DNA of 49,535 bases, from assembly GCA_001994995.1 (NCBI GenBank), contig MDJM01000012.1, positions 32,863 through 82,397 of the forward strand. The letters are read 5' to 3'. This DNA comes from Candidatus Parepulonipiscium sp. PG-Nuni2H_MBin01. GTDB lineage: Bacteria; Bacillota; Clostridia; Lachnospirales; Cellulosilyticaceae. Positions within the stretch are counted from its first letter, which is position 1. Every line of letters starts with the position of its first letter. Of the stretch, positions 43,429 to 49,535 are shown in pieces. Under the pieces are notes generated by a model. That model was given only the letters and a program-made list of their open reading frames with translations. It was not told the origin of the DNA and ran no database searches. Both the position numbers and the translations under genes were made by a program.

Positions 43429-45516
43429 ATGAAAAAGTTTGCACCTATAGCAATAGCAACAATGTTAATGAGTACCGCAGTATATGCAACACCATTTGAG
43501 GACATTGAAAATTCTGCGTATAAAGAAGCCATAGAATCCATATATGAAAAAAATATAATCCAAGGAAAAACAGATGGATTTGACCCAGAAGCTAGCCTAA
43601 CAAGACAAGAGGCTGCAATATTATTACAAACTACATTCAAGCTTATCGACATGCCATACAGAGAAAGTCAAGATGAAACGCTGGAAAAAACATTTATTAG
43701 TACAGACTCATCCATGACTACACTAGAATCAGCAGTAATGCCAGCAGCCACAGACGTAGCGGATTGGAGCAAAAATGCAGTTGAAACTGTAGTAGAAGCA
43801 AGGCTTATGGAGGTTGAAGCAGGTTTGTTTAACCCAACTGAGCCAATGACAACAGAAGAATTTGCCTTAGCAGTCGCAAAAGCACTATATGGGGTAGAAA
43901 ACAACATTGAGCATATTAATGAAGCATTAAAATCAGGATTATTACCAAGCGACTTAGAGCTTGATGATACCCTTATCACTAGGGAAGAAGCTGCATATAT
44001 AATTGACAACATTGTATCAAACGAAAACTTCACCATAATTCCAATTATGATAACAGCAGATATCCATGGCCACCTTGATTCATATATGCAGGGAGATATG
44101 GAGCTTGGAGCACTGGCAAGAATAGCGACACTGGTAGAAGAGTTAAGATACATTGATGAAAATATGCTATTGTTAGATGCGGGCGACTCACCATATAACA
44201 CAAATATTGCAAACTTATTTGAAGGCCGTTCAACAATTGATGTAATGAGCGCAATGGGTTATGATGCAACAGTGTTAGGCAATCATGATTTTGACTTTGT
44301 ATTTGAAAACTTGCTTAGTTTGGCAGACAGGGCAGAGTACAAAATGCTATCAGCAAACACTTATTGGAAAGACGGCACTTATCCAGAGGAGTTGGAGCCA
44401 TACTATATAGCAGAAGTTGATGATGTGAAAGTTGCCATTATGGGATTGACAGACCACAATAGCATCCTAACAACACACTATACAAATACAAAAGATATGA
44501 TGTTGACAGACCACTTTGATTCGGCAAGGGAAGTTATGGAAGAGATTGAGGAGCAAAGTGATGTAGTAATTGCTTTGGTTCATCTACATAGTCACAATAA
44601 GCAATTACCTTATGAAGTGGATGGCATTGACGTGGAAATCGGCGGTGGCAATGATATTTTTGGTCGTCCAGAATATATTGAAGACACGCTTCTTATAAAT
44701 CCAGGAGCACACTCGGCTAGTTTAACTCAAATTAATATCAATGTGCTTGATAAAGAAATGATTGGCTACACTGCAAACCAATTTGTTATTACAGAAGCTA
44801 TAGAAGAGCATCCAGAGATTAAACAAATCATTGATGAGTATTCAATAGAGATGGGCAACTTGATGGATGAAGTTGTGGGATATGCAACAGCACAATTTGC
44901 ATGGTCTGCTCCTTTAGTTCGTAGTCAAGAAAATGCGTTGGCTAATCTTGCTGCAGATAGTCAAAGAGAATACTTTGAAGCAGATATTGCATTCCAAAAT
45001 GGTGGTGGAGTTAGAGATGGCATTGAAGAAGGCCCCATAACTTTAAATGATATTTACTCAGCATTTCCTTTTGACAATAGAGTTATCTTAATCGAAACTA
45101 CTGGCGATGTAATTTGGGACGCTTTGGAAAATGGTGTGGACTCTTATCCTGCGACTAATGGTAAATTCCTACAAGTTTCCGGATTAAGCTATAAATTTGA
45201 TGGCTCTATGCCAGCCGGTGAAAGAATGATTAGTGTTACTATGCCGGATGGGTCTGACTTAGATTTTGATAAGACTTATAGAGTTGTTATTAATGATTTT
45301 ATGGGTGGCGGTGGCGACGGCTACGACATGTTTAATGTGTTTAATGAAGATGCGGAAGATGGCATTACTAGCCGTTCAACTTTAATTTTGGAAACTAACG
45401 ACTATATTAGAGATGTGTTTTACAAGTATTTAATTGAAGCGCAGGAAATAACTCCTGTTTTAGAAAATAGAATTGAAATTGTTAATCCTCAAGAAACTGA
45501 TAGTAAAATTGGCTAA
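43429..45516 (+). CDS. SLH-anchored 5'-nucleotidase / metallophosphatase-like surface protein
   Basis: 695 residues. A signal peptide (MKKFAPIAIATMLMSTAVYA) is followed by about three S-layer-homology repeats (FEDIENSAYKEAIESIYEKN; GFDPEASLTRQEAAILLQ; TPMTTEEFALAVAKAL-like), which bind cell-wall polymer. Then comes a metallophosphatase domain (ITADIHGHLDS, LLDAGDSPYN, VLGNHDFDFVF) and a 5'-nucleotidase C-terminal domain (FQNGGGVRDGIEEGP, DFMGGGGDGYDMF). The usual GHxH metal site is replaced by IGGGNDIFG, so activity may be reduced. It would hydrolyse extracellular nucleotides at the cell surface. AAAGGAG precedes the start. Confidence 0.88.
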   Translation: MKKFAPIAIATMLMSTAVYATPFEDIENSAYKEAIESIYEKNIIQGKTDGFDPEASLTRQEAAILLQTTFKLIDMPYRESQDETLEKTFISTDSSMTTLESAVMPAATDVADWSKNAVETVVEARLMEVEAGLFNPTEPMTTEEFALAVAKALYGVENNIEHINEALKSGLLPSDLELDDTLITREEAAYIIDNIVSNENFTIIPIMITADIHGHLDSYMQGDMELGALARIATLVEELRYIDENMLLLDAGDSPYNTNIANLFEGRSTIDVMSAMGYDATVLGNHDFDFVFENLLSLADRAEYKMLSANTYWKDGTYPEELEPYYIAEVDDVKVAIMGLTDHNSILTTHYTNTKDMMLTDHFDSAREVMEEIEEQSDVVIALVHLHSHNKQLPYEVDGIDVEIGGGNDIFGRPEYIEDTLLINPGAHSASLTQININVLDKEMIGYTANQFVITEAIEEHPEIKQIIDEYSIEMGNLMDEVVGYATAQFAWSAPLVRSQENALANLAADSQREYFEADIAFQNGGGVRDGIEEGPITLNDIYSAFPFDNRVILIETTGDVIWDALENGVDSYPATNGKFLQVSGLSYKFDGSMPAGERMISVTMPDGSDLDFDKTYRVVINDFMGGGGDGYDMFNVFNEDAEDGITSRSTLILETNDYIRDVFYKYLIEAQEITPVLENRIEIVNPQETDSKIG

Positions 45517-45548
45517 AAAAAAAGGCAGACATATAGTCCGCCTTTTTT
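45515..45548. terminator. Shared terminator of the 5'-nucleotidase and fourth flagellin genes
   Basis: AAGGCAGAC (45522-45530) and GTCCGCCTT (45536-45544) pair with one G-U on the minus strand (one mismatch on plus). A-tract on the left and T-tract on the right allow termination in both directions between these convergent genes. Confidence 0.85.
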
Positions 45549-45560
45549 ATAAAAAGAAAC

Positions 45561-46865
45561 TTATAGCAACTGAAGCACTTGCTGAGGAACCTGATTAGCT
45601 TGAGCAAGCATAGATTGAGAAGCTTGGGCTAAAATATTATACTTAGTTAGAGTAACCATCTCATCAGCCATATCAGTATCACGAATTTGACTTTCAGCCG
45701 ACTGCAAATTCTCAGCAGTGTTATCCACATTTTTAACAGTATGCTCTAGCCTAATTTGAGCCGCACCTAAAATTGCACGTTGCTCAGAAACCGACTCAAT
45801 AGCAATATCAATAGCCGCAAGAGAAGCGCTAGCACCTGCTTTGGTGCTCATATCGACTTCATCTAACCCAAGTGACATAACCCCCATAGCCTGAATTTCC
45901 ACACTAACCTTCTGATTCTGATTAGCGCCAACATGAAACTCAAACGTCTTGGAGCCTGATATTGAATCATCAAACTCCGCTGCCATCGAATAATATGCCG
46001 CTTTCATTTCGCCTAAGTCTGCTATTGAATCTTCTAAGTCAGTTAAACTAAAAGTACTACCGTATCCGTTCATTTCCGCCTCTAGCACTGTCGTACCAGC
46101 AGTTGCACTATCCATATAATACGCAGATACGTTTATGTTTGTGTTAGGGTTAATGTCGGCATATAGTTTAAGTTGATCTTCTAAACTTAGCTCATAATAA
46201 GGCGTACCATCATCAGCTATATAAGACTCTGGGTTACTCGCCATATCTTGCAATGCCGATTTAATATCCTCAAACGAACTAGTACCAAACCCACCAAACG
46301 TTGGATTAGCAATAGCTATTTCAGCATCAAGATCAGCATAAATTTCAGCCTCAGCCTCAGCAATCATAGTCTTTAGCTCTGTTCTAGAATATCCATCAGT
46401 ATAAGCATTACTAACGCCAGATGCACCCGTAGAAAAAGCTACAGAGCCATCGCCTGCTAAAAGCTTTTGCTCATTAAACTCAGTCTTATCCGCAACACCA
46501 TCAATCTCCTGAAGCAACTGCTGCACTTCAAGGTCAATCTTCTCTCTATCAGAATCAGTATATGTATCATTCATAGACTGAATCGAAAGCTCTCTCATAC
46601 GCTGTAGCATCTCATGAGTCTCGGCAAGCGCTCCCTCAGCAGTCTGAATAAGCGAAACGCCATCTTGAGCATTGCGACTAGCCTGGTCCAATCCATTAAT
46701 TTGATTTCTCATCTTCTCAGAAATCGCAAGTCCTGCTGCGTCATCTCCTGCTCTATTTATCCTCATCCCAGATGATAACTTCTCCATTGAACTCGCTTGG
46801 TTAGTTGAATTTATTGCAAAAAATCTGTTAGCGTTATCCGCCATTAAGTTATTGTTAATTACCAT
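45561..46865 (-). CDS. Flagellin (434 aa)
   Basis: 434 residues, the shortest complete copy. [20 protein letters not shown] starts it, and the [20 protein letters not shown] block, [15 protein letters not shown], and [17 protein letters not shown] mark the conserved ends. The central part (about 140-300) is Ala-, Ser- and Tyr-rich. It belongs with the 593-residue and window-end flagellins (all end QVLQLL). The ribosome site AAGGAGG is 61 bases from the ATG, with a hairpin between. Confidence 0.96.
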   Translation of the reverse strand: MVINNNLMADNANRFFAINSTNQASSMEKLSSGMRINRAGDDAAGLAISEKMRNQINGLDQASRNAQDGVSLIQTAEGALAETHEMLQRMRELSIQSMNDTYTDSDREKIDLEVQQLLQEIDGVADKTEFNEQKLLAGDGSVAFSTGASGVSNAYTDGYSRTELKTMIAEAEAEIYADLDAEIAIANPTFGGFGTSSFEDIKSALQDMASNPESYIADDGTPYYELSLEDQLKLYADINPNTNINVSAYYMDSATAGTTVLEAEMNGYGSTFSLTDLEDSIADLGEMKAAYYSMAAEFDDSISGSKTFEFHVGANQNQKVSVEIQAMGVMSLGLDEVDMSTKAGASASLAAIDIAIESVSEQRAILGAAQIRLEHTVKNVDNTAENLQSAESQIRDTDMADEMVTLTKYNILAQASQSMLAQANQVPQQVLQLL

Positions 46866-46874
46866 TTTGTGTTC

Positions 46875-46935
46875 GCTACTTATTTAGTAGTATGTAATTT
46901 TAAGTTAGACTACATTATAAGTAGCCCCTCCTTTT
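46875..46935 (-). promoter_or_regulatory. Leader hairpin between Shine-Dalgarno and AUG (fourth flagellin)
   Basis: On the minus strand AAAAGGAGGGG (46925-46935) is followed at once by GCTACTTAT (46917-46925), which pairs with ATAAGTAGC (46875-46883). An inner stem pairs GTAGT (46909-46913) with ACTAC (46887-46891). Nine bases then lead to ATG 46865. No other ribosome site lies near the start. Confidence 0.7.
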
Positions 46936-46993
46936 CTCATATGTGTTTTAGTTAGTAAAATTTCTTGTATGTAGGTTCCTTTTGGATATTTCT

Positions 46994-47022
46994 ATTATAT
47001 TATATTCTGACATAAATTACAA
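46994..47022 (-). promoter_or_regulatory. Sigma-A-like promoter of the fourth flagellin gene
   Basis: On the minus strand TTGTAA (47017-47022), a 17-base spacer and TATAAT (46994-46999), about 125 bases before the start codon. Confidence 0.65.
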
Positions 47023-47163
47023 TAGTTTTGTAACATATTCCATTATCTACCATCAGTTTATTTATTTGTATTACAAAAAAAAAAAAAAGCTATTTATTTA
47101 TCTTAGTACATATATATCCCCTTGCATTTTGGCATAACCATTATGCATTTCGTGGCGCTAGGC

Positions 47164-47192
47164 AAAAAAAAGCCTCCCTCATAATGAGGGAG
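47164..47192 (-). terminator. Rho-independent terminator after the fifth flagellin gene
   Basis: On the minus strand CTCCCTCAT (47184-47192) pairs with ATGAGGGAG (47174-47182), followed by GC and eight U. It begins a few bases after the flagellin stop. Confidence 0.9.
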
Positions 47193-47199
47193 ACGTTTA

Positions 47200-48981
47200 T
47201 TATAACAATTGAAGCACTTGCAAAGGCACTTGATTAGCCTGCGCCAGCATAGACTGAGATGCTTGAGATAAAATATTATACTTAGTTAAATCCACCATCT
47301 CATCAGCCATATCCGTATCGCGAATGTTAGACTCAGCGGTTTGCAAATTCTCCGCAGTATTATCTACATTTTTAATAGTATGCTCCAACCTATTTTGCAC
47401 CGCACCTAAAATTGCGCGTTGCTCAGAAATTTGCTCGATAGCTGAGTCAATCGATGCAAGAGAAGCACTCGCTGCTTCTTTAGTGCTCATATTCACTTCT
47501 TCTAACCCAAGCGCCACCACGCCCATCGCAGTAATGTCCACGCTAATTTTTTGATTTTGATTAGCACCAACATGGAATTCAAACGTTCGTGTTCCTTCAA
47601 TTTCTTGGTCAAATTCTGCACCTTCTAATGCCTCTATTGTTTGTGCAATAGAATTAAATGATGCAACAGTCTCATCATTTGGGCTATTTGCATTAATATA
47701 TGAAAGCGCATATACTGCAGTAGTATTAGTTGGATCATAATTTCTTCCAGCTACCGAATCAGCTTTAACGTCATCATAGTACTGCGCCTTTTGTTCTAAC
47801 GTCATAGAATTGTAGTTATCTGGCAAGTCTGTCCAACTATCCATTTCGTTTAATGCATTTTGAAGCGTAGTCCATGCATTCAATAAATTGCTAGCTAATG
47901 CAATCTCCTCAGTAGTCTTACTAGTATCAGCTTTGATGTCTTCAAGCTCCGAAATCTTATCGCTAATTAAGTCCTTTTGCTCAGTGATTAATGCTTCAAT
48001 CTTCTGCTGTGTAGTCTGAGTCGTTCCTGTGGTGCTGTCAGTGCTACTGTCAGTTCCGCCGGTTCCACCAGTATTGCCACTATCGCCACTACTACTATTA
48101 GCCATTGCTGTACCATAGTTTGATATAGCTGTTTCCAATGCTGTTATATCAACTATACTACTCTCAATAAGTGGCTCAGATTGAAGGTCCTTAATACCAT
48201 CCTCATACTTAGATCTTATAGCAGTCTGATTAACGGAATCATACTCCGCTAATTGCTCCTCTATAGACTTTGTATAATAATCATCGCTATAGTCATCTGG
48301 ATTATTTCTCATCTCAGTTAAAGCAGCTTTCACGTCATCAAAAGAGCCACTATACGTATCCCCCATACCGCTAAACACATTATTCATCGCGCTAACAACA
48401 GCATCTCTAGTATCATCAAACCACGCAGTAATCGCCGCAAACTCAGTATCACCAGCAGTGCTAACTGGAGCCGCCGCAGTTCTAGCTACACCATCCATAG
48501 ATGCAACAGCCAAACCATCATTAGCATCCGCGCTAGCTGTTGTAGCACTACTACTATCAGCCTTATCACCAGCTAGTAGCTTTTGCTCATTAAATTCAGT
48601 CTTATCCGCAACACCATCAATCTCTTGCAGCAACTGCTGAACCTCTAAATCAATTTTCTCTCTATCAGAGTCAGTATATGTATCATTCATAGACTGAATA
48701 GAAAGCTCTCTCATACGCTGAAGCATCTGCTGCGACTCAGCAAGCGCGCCTTCTGCAGTCTGGATTAGCGAAATACCATCCTGAGCATTACGGCTCGCCT
48801 GGTCTAATCCATTAATTTGGTTTCTCATCTTTTCCGAAATAGCAAGCCCCGCAGCATCATCGCCAGCTCGGTTAATCCTAAGCCCCGATGATAGCTTTTC
48901 CATAGAACTCGCTTGGTTATTTGAATTAATTGCTAAAAATCTGTTAGCGTTATCCGCCATTAAGTTATTGTTAATTACCAT
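47200..48981 (-). CDS. Flagellin with long central domain (593 aa)
   Basis: 593 residues. Ends are conserved ([57 protein letters not shown]). The central domain (about 140-455) contains a Gly/Ser/Thr linker ([20 protein letters not shown]) between two larger blocks. Such Ser/Thr-rich, surface-exposed parts are the typical sites of O-glycosylation. The start ATG 48981 has its AAGGAGG 66 bases away across a hairpin. Confidence 0.96.
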   Translation of the reverse strand: MVINNNLMADNANRFLAINSNNQASSMEKLSSGLRINRAGDDAAGLAISEKMRNQINGLDQASRNAQDGISLIQTAEGALAESQQMLQRMRELSIQSMNDTYTDSDREKIDLEVQQLLQEIDGVADKTEFNEQKLLAGDKADSSSATTASADANDGLAVASMDGVARTAAAPVSTAGDTEFAAITAWFDDTRDAVVSAMNNVFSGMGDTYSGSFDDVKAALTEMRNNPDDYSDDYYTKSIEEQLAEYDSVNQTAIRSKYEDGIKDLQSEPLIESSIVDITALETAISNYGTAMANSSSGDSGNTGGTGGTDSSTDSTTGTTQTTQQKIEALITEQKDLISDKISELEDIKADTSKTTEEIALASNLLNAWTTLQNALNEMDSWTDLPDNYNSMTLEQKAQYYDDVKADSVAGRNYDPTNTTAVYALSYINANSPNDETVASFNSIAQTIEALEGAEFDQEIEGTRTFEFHVGANQNQKISVDITAMGVVALGLEEVNMSTKEAASASLASIDSAIEQISEQRAILGAVQNRLEHTIKNVDNTAENLQTAESNIRDTDMADEMVDLTKYNILSQASQSMLAQANQVPLQVLQLL

Positions 48982-48991
48982 TGTGTATTAT

Positions 48992-49056
48992 GCTACTTAT
49001 TTTATCCGTAGTAAACTGTATAGAAAAAGACTACAGAATAAGTAGCCCCTCCTTTT
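48992..49056 (-). promoter_or_regulatory. Leader hairpin between Shine-Dalgarno and AUG (fifth flagellin)
   Basis: On the minus strand AAAAGGAGGGG (49046-49056) is followed by GCTACTTAT (49038-49046), which pairs with ATAAGTAGC (48992-49000). The inner stem CTGTAGT (49030-49036) pairs with ACTACGG (49006-49012), with one G-U. Ten bases follow to the ATG. The 20-base block GAAAAGGAGGGGCTACTTAT is identical in the fourth flagellin leader, while the loop differs. Confidence 0.72.
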
Positions 49057-49084
49057 CATGTGTATAAGTGTATTGCATAAATAC

Positions 49085-49113
49085 ATTATATTACAACGCG
49101 ACATCATTTGCAA
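49085..49113 (-). promoter_or_regulatory. Sigma-A-like promoter of the fifth flagellin gene
   Basis: On the minus strand TTGCAA (49108-49113), a 17-base spacer and TATAAT (49085-49090). The transcript would start about 100 bases before the ATG, just upstream of the leader hairpin. Confidence 0.75.
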
Positions 49114-49155
49114 TAGATTTGTAATAATTCCAGAAACTTCCTGTAATTTTTTGAC

Positions 49156-49183
49156 AAAAAAAAGTGCGGACAATTATGTCCGC
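49156..49183 (-). terminator. Rho-independent terminator of the sixth flagellin transcript
   Basis: On the minus strand GCGGACA (49177-49183) pairs with TGTCCGC (49166-49172), followed by AC and eight U (49156-49163). It lies about 170 bases after the stop of the window-end flagellin, unusually far. Confidence 0.85.
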
Positions 49184-49184
49184 C

Positions 49185-49350
49185 AAGTATATAATGCTTC
49201 CTTGCAATATATTAAGTGCATCTGTGCAATAAAAGGAGTAAGCAGACTTGGGATGTCTGCTCAAAACAAAACTGCATACTAGCAAATAGGAATTTTTGCT
49301 AGCAACACGAACTAGAGGCACCCCTCTAATCCGTGCTAAAAACTAGCTAA
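49185..49350 (-). ncRNA. Structured 3' region or small RNA between flagellin genes
   Basis: On the minus strand three hairpins follow the flagellin stop: CACG plus TAGAGG with CCTCTA plus CGTG (49306-49335); CTAGCAAA with TTTGCTAG (49279-49302); and GCAGAC with GTCTGC (49242-49260). The terminator comes next. A further GCTAG copy (49342-49346) could compete for pairing. No coding frame looks real here. It may be a structured 3' UTR or a separate small RNA. Confidence 0.4.
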
Positions 49351-49354
49351 ATTC

Positions 49355-49535
49355 TTATAACAATTGTAGTACTTGTTGTGGCACTTGATTAGCTTGCGCA
49401 AGCATTGATTGTGAAGCTTGTGCTAAGATGTTATACTTAGTTAACGTTACCATCTCGTCTGCCATATCCGTATCTCTAATGTTAGACTCTGCTGTTTGTA
49501 AGTTCTCAGCTGTATTGTCTACATTTTTGATAGTG
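49355..49535 (-). CDS. Partial flagellin, C-terminal end (cut by the window)
   Basis: The last 59 codons of a sixth flagellin: [20 protein letters not shown], then [20 protein letters not shown], then [19 protein letters not shown] and stop. It is nearest to the fourth and fifth copies. The rest lies beyond the right edge. Confidence 0.95.
   Translation of the reverse strand, partial: TIKNVDNTAENLQTAESNIRDTDMADEMVTLTKYNILAQASQSMLAQANQVPQQVLQLL

Larger units (their letters stand above)
46866..47199. other. 334-base region between two flagellin genes
   Basis: No gene. It holds the leader hairpin and promoter of the fourth flagellin gene, a run of 14 A (47076-47089) and the terminator of the fifth flagellin gene. 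Nothing else is recognised. Confidence 0.75.

Noticed and set aside
47076..47089. A14 tract as a phase-variation element
   Set aside because: It lies between a terminator and a promoter, not in a coding frame or promoter spacer, so a switching role has no support.
49091..49321. Minus-strand open frame of 76 codons between flagellins
   Set aside because: It runs through three hairpins, a terminator and the next promoter; composition is not protein-like.

Overview
The window is AT-rich DNA from a low-GC, Gram-positive, motile anaerobe. The flagellins, an S-layer-homology surface protein, the MreB/FlhO/FlhP/FlgJ gene order and strong AGGAGG ribosome sites point to Bacillota, class Clostridia. 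I would guess the Lachnospirales, possibly near the Epulopiscium/Cellulosilyticum group, but this was not tested. I see no tRNA, rRNA, CRISPR array, complete insertion sequence or prophage.

Region 1 (1-18150, all minus strand) is a surface-glycan or protein-glycosylation locus. In transcription order it holds a NodB-like deacetylase, an acetyltransferase-like protein, an FkbH-type protein, an acyl carrier protein, an alkaline-phosphatase-superfamily enzyme, TarI- and TarJ-like CDP-ribitol enzymes, a GT8 and two GT2 glycosyltransferases, an FkbM methyltransferase, a GT10 fucosyltransferase, Gmd and Fcl (GDP-fucose supply), and a tandem family of sulfotransferase-like 'capsular synthesis' proteins. 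The locus carries many scars: a truncated GT2, a decayed TarJ/glycosyltransferase remnant, a frameshifted stand-alone Rossmann ORF with a G7 tract, an FkbM fragment and a tandem duplication at the window edge. A small Rossmann-like module recurs, fused to five different enzymes.

Region 2 (18200-21600, minus) is a rod/shape operon: mreB (mbl-like), flhO, flhP and a FlgJ-type rod protein, with a clear promoter and terminator. Its position directly upstream of the glycan locus suggests, without proving, that the glycans decorate flagellin.

Region 3 (21700-32630) is mostly housekeeping: a GGDEF protein, a BrkB/YihY membrane protein, a small anchored protein, PlsC, PncB and a secreted deacetylase (all minus), then ileS (plus), then two tandem Rpn/PD-(D/E)XK transposase-like paralogs (minus).

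Region 4 (32700-49535) is a flagellin array: five complete flagellin genes and one cut by the window end, all minus, with conserved ends and very different central domains. Three share an unusual leader in which the Shine-Dalgarno sequence is separated from the AUG by a large hairpin. Another is preceded by three sigma-28-like promoters. Between the flagellins lie two plus-strand units: an aminotransferase / cytidylate-kinase-like / permease-dehydrogenase fusion operon, and an SLH-anchored 5'-nucleotidase-like protein.
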